64,000 nt of DNA from Haloparvum alkalitolerans (lineage in GTDB: Archaea; Halobacteriota; Halobacteria; Halobacteriales; Haloferacaceae): contig NZ_JBNLIA010000015.1 in NCBI RefSeq assembly GCF_050122995.1, positions 1 through 64,000 of the forward strand. The letters run 5' to 3'. A program made the position numbers and the translations under genes. Positions 8,305 to 16,355 of this stretch are shown here, piece after piece. The first letter of the stretch is position 1. Every line of letters begins with the position of its first letter. The notes under the pieces were generated by a model. It searched no databases. It saw only the letters and a list, made by a program, of their open reading frames with translations, and had not been told where the DNA came from.

Positions 8305-9099
8305 TCACACGCCGGCGTCGACCGTCGCCGAATGGAGGAGTTCGGCCAGCCGCTCCACGCCGTCGATCAGCGCCGGACTCGGCTGATTGAGGAGGTCGTC
8401 GTCGACGACGTGGACCGGCGCGTCGATCGCCCACTCCCGGTTCCGGACGGCCTCGGGATCGGAGCGCTCCCCGCGGCCGCAGACGTGGAGGACGACGTGG
8501 TCGGGGTCGGCCGCCTCGACGGCGTCGCCGGCGACCTCCCGGGAGCGCTCGCCCGCGTCGACGAAGGGGTAGCGCCCGCCGGCGGCGCGGACGGCGTCCG
8601 GGACCCAGTTGCCGGCGGCCATCGGCGGGTCCGACCACTCCTCGCAGTAGACGACCGGCCGACCGCGCTCGGCCACCGCCGGCGCGACGGCGTCCGCGAC
8701 GCGGTCGAGGCGGTCGGCGGCGTCCGCACGGAGGTCGCGGCCGGCTCCCGGCCTGTCGACGGCGACACCCAGATCGGCGAAGGAGTCGAGAACCACGTCC
8801 AGCGTCGCCGGCTCGGCGTGGTGGACGGCGTGGCCGCGGTCGCGGAACTCCTCGGCGAGGTCGGCCTGCAGGGGGTCGCTGGTCAGGATCAGGTCCGGGT
8901 CGAGCGCGGCCACGCGCTCGGGGTCCGGGTTCAGCCACCCGCCGATCCGGGTCGGCGAGGCGTCGCCGGTTCCGCGGCGCTCCGGAGCCGGCGGGACCTC
9001 GCAGTGCGTCGTGACGCCGACGAGCAGGTCCGCGGCGTCCATCGCCGCGAGCGTCGCGGTCGCGCTCGGCGCCAGCGAGACGACGCGTGGGTCCGTCAT
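8305..9099 (-). CDS. Cobalamin-binding periplasmic-type protein (BtuF-like)
   Basis: A 264-residue protein of the BtuF/helical-backbone metal-receptor type. It begins RVVSLAPSATATLAAM, then VGVTTHCEVPP, and LDPDLILTS near residue 65, all standard for vitamin-B12 or iron-chelate binding proteins of ABC importers. Oddly there is no signal peptide or lipobox at the N-terminus, and no ABC permease or ATPase gene is next to it, so it may act in the cytoplasm or have another role. The start at 9099 (MTDPRVV) is chosen; an ATG nine codons earlier (9126) adds only an Ala/Pro stretch. Confidence 0.83.
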   Translation of the reverse strand: MTDPRVVSLAPSATATLAAMDAADLLVGVTTHCEVPPAPERRGTGDASPTRIGGWLNPDPERVAALDPDLILTSDPLQADLAEEFRDRGHAVHHAEPATLDVVLDSFADLGVAVDRPGAGRDLRADAADRLDRVADAVAPAVAERGRPVVYCEEWSDPPMAAGNWVPDAVRAAGGRYPFVDAGERSREVAGDAVEAADPDHVVLHVCGRGERSDPEAVRNREWAIDAPVHVVDDDLLNQPSPALIDGVERLAELLHSATVDAGV

Positions 9100-9323
9100 T
9101 GGCGGGGCGAGGGCGGCCGGCGACATGGGCGCTTCGGTCGGCGCGGGGTCGCGTCCGGGGCGGCAGGTCGGGGCCGCGCGCAGGGGCGGCGCCGGCGCGG
9201 AGAGCGGCCGAGACCGCGGGACGCGGACCGGACCGATTCCGGTCCCTTTATGCGTCGTCCTCGCATCCACTCCGTAAGACCTTCCTCGGCTTCTATCGGT
9301 TCGTCCGGGGGACCCATACACCC

Positions 9324-10307
9324 ATGAGCGAACGATCACACGTGCGGGGCCGATCCGCCCGCCACGAAACGGAGACGGAAGACGAGACCGAAAGCGAGAG
9401 CGAGGCCGAGAGCCTCACCTGCCCCGAATGCGACGGCAACGTCATCACCGACGAGGAGCACGGCGAGACGGTGTGTGCCGACTGCGGGCTCGTCGTCGAG
9501 GCGGACTCGGTCGACCGCGGGCCGGAGTGGCGCGCGTTCGACTCCCGCGAGAAGGACGAGAAGTCGCGCGTCGGCGCCCCGACCACCAACACGATGCACG
9601 ACAAGGGGCTCTCGACGAACATCGACTGGCGCGACCAGGACGCCTACGGCCGCTCGCTCGGCGCCCGCCAGCGCCAGAAGATGCAGCGGCTCCGCAAGTG
9701 GAACGAGCGGTTCCGCACCCGCGACTCGAAGGAGCGCAACCTCAAGCAGGCGCTCGGCGAGATCGACCGCATGGCCTCCGCGCAGGGGCTGCCGGACAAC
9801 GTCCGCGAGACCGCCTCCGTCATCTACCGCCGCGCGCTGGAGGAGGACCTCCTCCCCGGCCGCTCCATCGAGGGGGTCTCGACCGCCTGCGTCTACGCGG
9901 CCGCCCGCATGGCCGGCGTCCCGCGAAGCCTCGACGAGATCGCGGACGTCTCCCGGGTCGAGAAGTCGGAGATCGCCCGCACCTACCGCTACGTGGTCCG
10001 CGAACTCAAGCTGGAGGTCAAACCCGCCGACCCCGAGCAGTACGTCCCGCGCTTCGCCTCCGACCTCGAACTCTCCGACGAGTCCGAGATGCGCGCCAAA
10101 CAGCTCCTCCGCAACGCGAAGGACAAGGGCGTCCACTCCGGCAAGTCGCCGGTCGGTCTCGCCGCGGCCGCCGTCTACGCCGCCGCCCTGCTGACCAACG
10201 AGAAGACGACGCAGGCGGCGGTCTCGGAGGTCGCCGACATCTCCGAAGTCACCATCCGCAACCGCTACCACGAACTCCTCGAGGCCGAGGACGGCCTCGT
10301 CGCCTGA
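9324..10307 (+). CDS. tfb: Transcription initiation factor IIB (TFB)
   Basis: A 327-residue general transcription factor that binds the BRE and TBP and recruits RNA polymerase. An acidic N-terminal extension is followed by a zinc ribbon with Cys33/Cys36 and Cys51/Cys54, the B-finger/linker region (EWRAFDSREKDEKSRVGAP), and two cyclin folds (about 125-215 and 220-320), each with the expected conserved helices; STACVYAAARMAGVPRS and GLAAAAVYAAALL are diagnostic. Haloarchaea carry several TFBs, so this is one paralogue. The frame opens far upstream, but ATG 9324 gives normal length. A TATA-like CCCTTTATG at about 9243 would leave a 5' leader of about 50 bases. Confidence 0.95.
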   Translation: MSERSHVRGRSARHETETEDETESESEAESLTCPECDGNVITDEEHGETVCADCGLVVEADSVDRGPEWRAFDSREKDEKSRVGAPTTNTMHDKGLSTNIDWRDQDAYGRSLGARQRQKMQRLRKWNERFRTRDSKERNLKQALGEIDRMASAQGLPDNVRETASVIYRRALEEDLLPGRSIEGVSTACVYAAARMAGVPRSLDEIADVSRVEKSEIARTYRYVVRELKLEVKPADPEQYVPRFASDLELSDESEMRAKQLLRNAKDKGVHSGKSPVGLAAAAVYAAALLTNEKTTQAAVSEVADISEVTIRNRYHELLEAEDGLVA

Positions 10308-10614
10308 TCCGCGACCGACCGGACTCGACCGGCACCCGCTCGTTCTCGCGGACTTCGTTCTGACACCGCCGCCGGTCGACCGCACTGCCACGGTACCGGC
10401 CGCCTCTTCCGACCGCTCGACGGTCCCGGCTCTCGACTACCAGATCGTGACCGTTGAGACCATTTTCGATCTCTAGATCCATTTATGATAATCTTGCATC
10501 CCGTTAATTTCTGTATCTAGAAACTTCTGTGCCGTTTTCTCGGATTTCGTTATCAATATTGATTTTTAGCTGCCAAGGCTTTTACACGGTGTTCGTCTGG
10601 CTTCGCTAGAGCCA
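10308..10614. promoter_or_regulatory. AT-rich promoter region of the secretion operon
   Basis: This space holds no gene. From about 10460 to 10590 it is strikingly AT-rich against the surrounding DNA. A TATA-like CTTTTACA at 10579-10586 would start transcription near 10608, either just before an in-frame GTG at 10615 or giving a leader of about 120 bases before the ATG at 10732. The rest of the AT-rich tract may hold regulator sites. Confidence 0.45.
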
Positions 10615-10731
10615 GTGATTCGGGCGGGCGTCCGTCGGGATCGCCGCTCCCGTTCGGAACGGGACGGCGGCATGTCGCTGCGATCGCGGACGGCGGTCTC
10701 CAGGCGCGGATCGACGCGGCTCGACCAACTC

Positions 10732-11259
10732 ATGAACACGAAAATTGCGGTCCTACTGATCGCGGTCATCGGTGTATCGAGCGTCGCGGGCACGGCAGCG
10801 TTCACGACGGGGCAGGTCGACAGGACGGCCACCGTGCAGGTGGCCGGCGACGACGCCGCCCTCACCGGGCTGGCGCCCGGAGCGTCAGACCTCGTCTACT
10901 ACGACGGCAACAACGAGCTCCAGATCGACTTCAGTCAGGTGACTGCCGACGGCGTCAACGCGAACTCGACGTACACGGTCGGCGACACGGGCGCGGCCAA
11001 CGAGACGTACGCGTTCAACGTCACGAACAACCACAACACGCAGTACCAGTACACGTTCGACTACGTGTTCGACAATACGAATAACGCGGGCAACGTCTCC
11101 TTCCTGCTCTACGACAACACGGGGACGCAGGTCGACACCGCCTCGCCCGGCTCCACCGGCTCGATCAGCCTGGCCGCCGGCGAGGTCGGCTACGTCGTGA
11201 TCGAACTCGACGCCGCGAGCACGGATCTCTCCGGCACGCTGTCGGTCTCGATCAGCTAA
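10732..11259 (+). CDS. Exported DUF1102/TasA-like protein
   Basis: A 175-residue secreted protein. The N-terminus (MNTKIAVLLIAVIGVSSVAG) is a signal peptide with likely cleavage around TAA/FTT at residues 21-24. The mature start AFTTGQVDRTATVQVAGDD matches the pattern of haloarchaeal DUF1102 proteins and recalls the mature start of bacterial TasA/CalY filament subunits. The rest is Asn/Thr/Tyr-rich and beta-strand-like, ending in a beta hairpin, with several N-glycosylation sequons (NST, NET, NVT, NVS). It heads an operon with a SipW-type peptidase, as in bacterial tasA loci. An in-frame GTG at 10615 would add an Arg-rich 39-residue N-extension. Function as a filament subunit is inference. 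Confidence 0.75.
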   Translation: MNTKIAVLLIAVIGVSSVAGTAAFTTGQVDRTATVQVAGDDAALTGLAPGASDLVYYDGNNELQIDFSQVTADGVNANSTYTVGDTGAANETYAFNVTNNHNTQYQYTFDYVFDNTNNAGNVSFLLYDNTGTQVDTASPGSTGSISLAAGEVGYVVIELDAASTDLSGTLSVSIS

Positions 11260-11266
11260 TCCGCAC

Positions 11267-11272
11267 GGAGGA
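11267..11272 (+). promoter_or_regulatory. Shine-Dalgarno site for the signal peptidase gene
   Basis: GGAGGA lies 11 bases before the ATG at 11284. It stands out because most first genes in the window look leaderless; it supports translation of the peptidase from a polycistronic message starting with the exported protein gene. Confidence 0.6.
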
Positions 11273-11283
11273 ATAGCGAACCA

Positions 11284-12261
11284 ATGACCCCACGAACCGT
11301 CGGGATACTGCTGCTCGCCGCGCTCGTGGGGCTCCTGCTCGCTCCGCCGGGCGCACCGGTCGGAGTGAGCTTCGTCGAATCGGACAGCATGGAACCGGAG
11401 ATGAACGTCGGCGACGGGATCGTGCTGCTTCCCAGTGGCGACGTTGCTCCCGGCGACGTGGTGACGTTCCGCTCCGACCACCGTGACGAGTACGTCACGC
11501 ATCGCGTGGTCGGAGAAACGGAGGCGGGCTACGTGACGCAGGGAGACAACAACGACGTGACCGACCAGCAGGCGGGACACCCGCCGGTATCGCGGGACGC
11601 GATCGTCGCCAGCGTGCTGACGCTCGGCGGTTCGCCGGTGACGATCCCGGGGATCGGAACGGCCGCGACGGGGATCGAGCGACACAAGCGCGGCCTGGTC
11701 GCCGCGACCGCGATCGCCCTGTTCGTGACGGGATACGGTCGCACGCGTCCGCGACGGACGCCGATCTCGGAGGGCAGCCTCGTGCGTCTCGCCCTCGCGG
11801 TCGGCGCCGTCGCCGCCGTCGTGCCGATGCTCGTCGGGGGCAGCGCCGTCGGCGTCACGCTCACCGACGCACCTGGCGAGGACGGGGTGCTGTTGGAGGA
11901 CGGCCGCGCGACGGTGGAACTGGAGACGACCTCGCACCCCTGGCTCGTCTCCACCGTCACCGCGCGCGGCGCGACCGTCCGCGACAGCGCGTGGACGGAC
12001 GGCAGCCACGAGATCACACTCGAGAGGCCCTCCGGCCTGTCGGGGACGACGGCCGCGACGCTGCACGTCTATCAGTACCCACCGATGCTCCCTCCGTCGG
12101 TGCTGGCCGCGCTGCAGTCGGTCCACCCCGCGGTGGCCGGGCTGGCGACGACCGCCGTGATGTACACGCCGGTCGTTGCGCTGTACCGGCTCTCGTCGCT
12201 CCCCGGGGCGCCCCTCCGGAGCCGATCGCGGCGGACGGGGAAGGGGGGCCGAAACACGTGA
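11284..12261 (+). CDS. SipW-type signal peptidase I with C-terminal extension
   Basis: A 325-residue membrane serine peptidase. Residues 5-24 form a transmembrane segment. The catalytic Ser35 lies in SDSMEP, and His73 (VTHRVV) takes the place of the bacterial Lys, giving the Ser-His type shared by archaeal Sec11 and bacterial SipW; TQGDNND at 85-91 supplies the conserved Asp residues. Unlike minimal Sec11, about 150 residues follow: two more membrane segments, a beta-rich domain (about 190-260) and another hydrophobic segment near 270-300. It sits 24 bases after the TasA-like gene and overlaps the next gene by GTGA. A dedicated role in processing the two exported neighbours is inferred from context. 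Confidence 0.85.
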   Translation: MTPRTVGILLLAALVGLLLAPPGAPVGVSFVESDSMEPEMNVGDGIVLLPSGDVAPGDVVTFRSDHRDEYVTHRVVGETEAGYVTQGDNNDVTDQQAGHPPVSRDAIVASVLTLGGSPVTIPGIGTAATGIERHKRGLVAATAIALFVTGYGRTRPRRTPISEGSLVRLALAVGAVAAVVPMLVGGSAVGVTLTDAPGEDGVLLEDGRATVELETTSHPWLVSTVTARGATVRDSAWTDGSHEITLERPSGLSGTTAATLHVYQYPPMLPPSVLAALQSVHPAVAGLATTAVMYTPVVALYRLSSLPGAPLRSRSRRTGKGGRNT

Positions 12262-12776
12262 ACCGCGGTCGACGCGGTCGTGGCGGATCCGGCCGGACCG
12301 CCACCGTCGCGGCGGTGCTGCTCGTCTGTCTGCTCATCGGGCCGGGACCGGTCGGGCTGCAGGCGTTTCAGACCGGGGCCCTCGATCGGGCGTCGTCGTT
12401 GGAGACCGTCGACGACGGAAGCGGCGGGGTCACGATCGAGCCCTATCACGGGATGCAGAGCGGCGAGACCTGCATGCTCGCGGACCTGTCCAACGGGCTC
12501 GGGTCGACGCTCTCCGTGACGGTGGCGCTCCGCGACGACGCGACGCAGTACGGCAACCTGACGCTCGGCAGCGGGAACGAAGGCAACGAGGTCACGTTCT
12601 CGCTGGCGGTCGGTGCGACCGAGCGCGTCGAGATAGACCTCGCGAGCGACGTTTCCGACGGGACCGCCGTCGGCTTCGACGTGAACGCGAGCGACGAGTC
12701 GGTCGCGGTTTCCGCAGCGGACCGGAGCGCGACGGTCAACGAGAGCCGCACGGGAACGGAGTGTTCGTCGACGTGA
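12258..12776 (+). CDS. Second exported TasA-like protein
   Basis: A 172-residue predicted secreted protein. An Arg-rich N-region is followed by a hydrophobic core (about 15-28), then AFQTGALDR at 36-44, which aligns with AFTTGQVDR of the first gene of the operon, so the two look like distant paralogues. The mature part is beta-rich and acidic, with sequons NLT and NAS and two mature-region cysteines (Cys72, Cys169) that could form a disulfide. The GTG start overlaps the stop of the peptidase gene (GTGA), so translation is probably coupled. It may be a minor subunit or cap to the first protein, by analogy only. Confidence 0.7.
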   Translation: MNRGRRGRGGSGRTATVAAVLLVCLLIGPGPVGLQAFQTGALDRASSLETVDDGSGGVTIEPYHGMQSGETCMLADLSNGLGSTLSVTVALRDDATQYGNLTLGSGNEGNEVTFSLAVGATERVEIDLASDVSDGTAVGFDVNASDESVAVSAADRSATVNESRTGTECSST

Positions 12777-12795
12777 CCGAACCGGGTGGGGTACC

Positions 12796-14178
12796 GTGAC
12801 CGACTGGACGCGAGTCGGGGTCCTCCGATGGCGTCGGCTCGTCGGACGGCACGGCCGAGCGCTCGTCGTCGGTTTCCTCGTGATCGCGGCGGTCGGAATC
12901 GGGGTCGCCGCGGTCTCGCTCGCGTCCCCGCCGATGATCGACTCCTCGGAGGAGCGCTCCACGACGGTCCTCGACGTGGACGGCGAGACGAGCGCGGTCG
13001 TCACCGGGGAGACGACGCTGTACGAGGACGGGACGCGACTGCGGGACCGGTCGGTGTACCTCCGAAGCGCCACGCCGAACCTCACCGTGCGGACGACCGC
13101 GCGGCCGGACGGTGCCGACGAAGTGGACCAGCGGCTCGCGCTCGTCTACCGCGCCGAGCGGGACGGCGAGTCGATCTGGTCGGAGACGGTCCCGCTCGCC
13201 GCGAACGCCTCGACCGGCGACTCGCCCACGACCGTCCGGACGACCGTCGACATCGACCAGGTCGACGCACGACTCGCCGAGGTGATCGACGAAGTCGGCG
13301 GCGCGGCGACCGTCCACGCCTACCTGCGTCACGACCTCACGTACCGGGTCGACGGGGAGACGAACGAGCGGACGGAGGCCGTGGAGCTGCGCGTCTCACA
13401 GAGCTCCTATCGGCTGACCGGTGATCTCGGCGGTCCGGTTCGGACGACCGAGACGGTCCCGACCTCGCGACCGGACCCGGGTCGGACAACGGTCATGAGC
13501 GTCGCCGGCGAGACGGTCATCGTTCCGACGACCGCGAGTTGGTCGCTCGGAATCGGGCTGCTCGCACTCGTCGGCGCCGCACTTGCCGGACTCGAACGCC
13601 GCCGGGAGCCGGACCCACGGGCGATCAGCCGGGAACTGGAGCGGCTTCGGTTCGCGGAGTGGATCTCGACGGCGAACGTCGACGTCGCCGACGCCGACGC
13701 GCGCGTCCCCGTCGCCTCGCTGGCGGACCTCGTCGACATCGCTATCGACTCGAACCGGCGCGTCATCCACGACCCCACGACCGGCCACTACGTCGTGACG
13801 GTCGACGGCATCGCCTACACGTACGCGCGGGACGGCCGCGCGACCACGGCGCCGGCGGCGGTCGACCGCGAAGAGACCGTGGCGACCGACCGCGAAGAGA
13901 CCGTTGCGGCCGCCGAGACACCGGAGCCGGATGACGAGGCCGCGACGGACCCCTCGACCGGAGCGGGGACCGATCGGATCGAACGGTTCCTGCAGGGCGG
14001 CATGGGTGACGGGGAGGACTCCGACGATGACGCGAGCGCCGAGGAGACCGGTGCACGGACAGACGAGACGCCTCGGTCCGGCGCCACGTCGGAGGGAGAG
14101 TCGGGTGCCGAGCCCGACGAGCGCTCCGAGGAGGGATCGGCCGAGGACGCGGACGCCTTCGTGTTCCCGGACCGCTAA
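12796..14178 (+). CDS. DUF5305-like bitopic membrane protein
   Basis: A 460-residue protein with an N-terminal transmembrane segment (about 24-44), an extracytoplasmic beta-rich domain of about 200 residues (RSTTVLDVDGETSAVV through RVSQSSYRLTGD), a second transmembrane segment (about 247-266), and a cytoplasmic part with a compact domain (RFAEWISTANVDVADADARVP onward) and a long acidic low-complexity tail. This layout matches haloarchaeal DUF5305 proteins, which are usually found beside signal peptidase genes. It starts at GTG, 19 bases after the previous stop, with a G-rich SD-like tract. It is probably the assembly or anchoring factor of the operon, but no function is known. Confidence 0.72.
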   Translation: MTDWTRVGVLRWRRLVGRHGRALVVGFLVIAAVGIGVAAVSLASPPMIDSSEERSTTVLDVDGETSAVVTGETTLYEDGTRLRDRSVYLRSATPNLTVRTTARPDGADEVDQRLALVYRAERDGESIWSETVPLAANASTGDSPTTVRTTVDIDQVDARLAEVIDEVGGAATVHAYLRHDLTYRVDGETNERTEAVELRVSQSSYRLTGDLGGPVRTTETVPTSRPDPGRTTVMSVAGETVIVPTTASWSLGIGLLALVGAALAGLERRREPDPRAISRELERLRFAEWISTANVDVADADARVPVASLADLVDIAIDSNRRVIHDPTTGHYVVTVDGIAYTYARDGRATTAPAAVDREETVATDREETVAAAETPEPDDEAATDPSTGAGTDRIERFLQGGMGDGEDSDDDASAEETGARTDETPRSGATSEGESGAEPDERSEEGSAEDADAFVFPDR

Positions 14179-14229
14179 GAGGACAGAAATATGCCCAGAG
14201 TTCGGCGCCGGCTGTCCGTTCAGCGATCC

Positions 14230-14700
14230 CAGCGGTGCTGGGGCGGTCGGAACGCGCGAGAAACGCGCGCGAGGTCGCCGGCGTCGCCGTGAGCGCGGTG
14301 GGGAGCGAACGGCGGCTCGAAAATCTCCGATTTCCGGCGCGCTACTGCACGCTGGCTGCTCGAAAATCTCCGATTTTCGGTGGAGGTGGCGGCGCGGCCG
14401 CCTGCTGTGCGGTTTCGCGGCCGCGCGGCCGCCGAGGTTGGGGAGGTGTGAGGCTGCGGTGCGGTCGCGGTGCTGGGCGGAGCGGTGCTGTGCGGGGCGG
14501 TGCTGTGCGAGGCGGTGCTGTGCGGTGGGTGGGGCTTTCTGGGTGGTACTGTCGCGATCAGCAGGATCTACAGCAGTCACAAAAGCGTCGTACTGAGAGC
14601 CGGCAGGGACTCTCTGAGTGTTGCTGCCCCCAGCAGCAGGCTCGGCCACAGAAACAGAAACAGAAAACCCGTCGTCCAGAGAGTCGGTAAGCTCTCGAAC
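14230..14700 (+). repeat. Dispersed intergenic repeat, copy 2 (modular)
   Basis: The 666-base space before aroD has no gene. It holds two hairpin-prone units with GCTCGAAAATCTCCGA (14314-14336 and 14357-14384), the module CGAGGTTGGGGAGG then GTGAGGCTGCGGTGCGG (14432-14463), a run of GGTGCTGTGCGG-like short repeats (14465-14526), and the core GGGGCTTTCTGGGTGG with CAGCAG (14528-14605). The same modules recur in the same order at 26.6 and, reversed, at 33.8 kb. Confidence 0.75.
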
Positions 14701-14844
14701 GGGAGAGTATCCCCACGATCCGACCGTCCCAGTCACTACTCCTTCTGAGACCTTCGAAAGCCTCCCTGGAGCACCGTGATCGACTTCGTGAACGGCGGCG
14801 CCGCGGCGGGAACGCTCAAGTCGGTCGCGGGCGCAGGGGGAGAC

Positions 14845-15537
14845 ATGTTCGAGGAGTTCGTGCTGGCGGCGAGCACCGCCGACCTGTCGGAGGAGCCGGC
14901 CGCGCGCGAGGACGCGGACGCGGTGGAGTTCCGGATGGACCTGGCGGACGACCCGCTCTCGGCGCTCGACGACTACGACGGCGAGCTCCCGGTGGTCGCC
15001 ACGAACCGCGCGTCGTGGGAAGGCGGCGAGGCGGCGGGCCCCAACCGGCTCGACGACCTCGCGGCCGCGGCCGCCGTCGACGCCGTCCGGGCGGTCGACA
15101 TCGAGTTGGCCGCGCTCGACGGCACCGCGCCCGAGGGGGAGCCCGAACACGCCCGCGCGCTCCGGGAGACGGCCCGCGAGGAGGGCGCGGACGTGATCGC
15201 GTCGGTCCACGACTTCGCGTCCACGCCGCCGGCGGACGCGCTCGCGGAGCTGCTTGCCGACGCCGCCGCGGCGGGCGACGTGGCGAAGCTGGCGACGACC
15301 GCGGAGGTGCGCGCGGACGCGCTGGCGATGTTGGAGGCGACCCACCGCGCGACCGAAGCGGGTCACGTCGTCGCGACGATGTGCATGGGCGAACCGGGCA
15401 GACACACCCGCGCGGTCGCGCCCGTGTACGGCTCGCGGATCGGCTACGCGCCGGTCGACGCCGCCGAGGCGACCGCCCCCGGCCAGTACCCGCTCGCGGA
15501 GCTTCGCGAACTCGTCGACGGGCTCGTCGGCGAGTGA
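14845..15537 (+). CDS. aroD: 3-dehydroquinate dehydratase, type I
   Basis: A 230-residue shikimate-pathway enzyme that dehydrates 3-dehydroquinate through a Schiff base. The substrate-binding Arg30 lies in EFRMDL, the catalytic His122 in ASVHDF, and the Schiff-base Lys148 in GDVAKLATTAE; MCMGEPGRHTR and ATAPGQYPL are further class I signatures. Length matches the archaeal family. The frame opens earlier, but the ATG at 14845 precedes the first beta strand of the TIM barrel. It is monocistronic, convergent with a small membrane-protein gene. Confidence 0.92.
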   Translation: MFEEFVLAASTADLSEEPAAREDADAVEFRMDLADDPLSALDDYDGELPVVATNRASWEGGEAAGPNRLDDLAAAAAVDAVRAVDIELAALDGTAPEGEPEHARALRETAREEGADVIASVHDFASTPPADALAELLADAAAAGDVAKLATTAEVRADALAMLEATHRATEAGHVVATMCMGEPGRHTRAVAPVYGSRIGYAPVDAAEATAPGQYPLAELRELVDGLVGE

Positions 15538-15557
15538 GGTAGAGACCGCGGCGCGGG

Positions 15558-15791
15558 TCAGTCCCGGGCCGCCTGCTGCTCTTTGGCGATCTCCAGCGAG
15601 ATGAAGAAGCCGAAGTACGCCGGGATCCCCGCGAGCATGAACAGGTAGTACGCCCAGCGGGGCGCGCTCGTGAACACGGTGCTCGTCAGTACCGTCACGA
15701 ACGCGACCCACGCGACCGCGAACAGCAGGTCGTGGACCATGCCGGTCGGGTTGTCGCGGACGTGGCTCCGGATGCGGTCGCCGAGGCTCAT
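15558..15791 (-). CDS. Small two-helix membrane protein
   Basis: A 77-residue protein with an amphipathic start (MSLGDRIRSHVRDNPTGM) and two hydrophobic helices (about 20-40 and 47-65), ending in a charged EIAKEQQAARD tail. Short proteins of this kind are common and conserved in haloarchaea, but I cannot name a function. It lies 105 bases beyond the usp gene on the same strand, with a T-run between them, so it is probably transcribed separately. Confidence 0.7.
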   Translation of the reverse strand: MSLGDRIRSHVRDNPTGMVHDLLFAVAWVAFVTVLTSTVFTSAPRWAYYLFMLAGIPAYFGFFISLEIAKEQQAARD

Positions 15792-15821
15792 CGGCGGGCC
15801 CTCCGCGGCCGTCGGTGCGGC

Positions 15822-15827
15822 AAAAAA
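15822..15827 (-). terminator. T-run after the acetate operon
   Basis: Six consecutive T on the minus strand, 70 bases beyond the usp stop codon. Archaeal intrinsic termination needs little more than a T-run, so this could end the acs to usp transcript. No hairpin is evident. Confidence 0.35.
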
Positions 15828-15896
15828 GTCGTCGTCCGTCGGTGCGTCGGCGTGGGATCGCTCACGGGAGGGTGTCGTGGGCGACCCACCTGAAGC

Positions 15897-16355
15897 TTAC
15901 TCCTCCTCGTAGTCGACCACGAGGACGGGGACGTGCGTCGACCGGAGCGTCCGCTCGGTGACGCTGCCCAACAGCGCGCGCTTGACGCCGGCGCGGCCGT
16001 GGCTCCCCATCACGATCATGTCGATGTCGTGGTTCTCGGCGTAGTCGCCGATGAGTTTGTGCGGGCGGCCGGCCGAGACGTGTTCGACCACGTCGATCCC
16101 GCGCTCGGCGGCGCGGTCGGCCACGGCGCCGGTCGCCTCGTCCGACCGCTGTTTCACCTCCTCCATTTCGTCGAACCGGCCCTGCTTGAGCCGGTCGACC
16201 TGCTCGGTGCCGAGGCCGAGGTTGATCGAGTCGATGTCGACCACGTACAGCGCGTGGACCTCGGCGTCGTACCGCTCCGCGAGGTCCAGCGCGTGATCGA
16301 CCGCGGCCTCTGCCACCTCGCTACCGTCCGTGGGAATCAGGATTCGCTCGTACAT
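15897..16355 (-). CDS. Universal stress protein (UspA family)
   Basis: A 152-residue single-domain USP. It opens YERILIPTDGSEVAE, and carries the ATP-binding pattern G-x2-G-x9-G-S/T as MGSHGRAGVKRALLGSVTE, ending VPVLVV. Such proteins bind ATP and modulate partners under stress. Its start codon overlaps the stop of the symporter gene by one base (TGATG), so it is the last gene of the acetate transport operon; USPs are often tied to transporters in this way, which suggests, but does not prove, regulation of transport. Confidence 0.92.
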   Translation of the reverse strand: MYERILIPTDGSEVAEAAVDHALDLAERYDAEVHALYVVDIDSINLGLGTEQVDRLKQGRFDEMEEVKQRSDEATGAVADRAAERGIDVVEHVSAGRPHKLIGDYAENHDIDMIVMGSHGRAGVKRALLGSVTERTLRSTHVPVLVVDYEEE

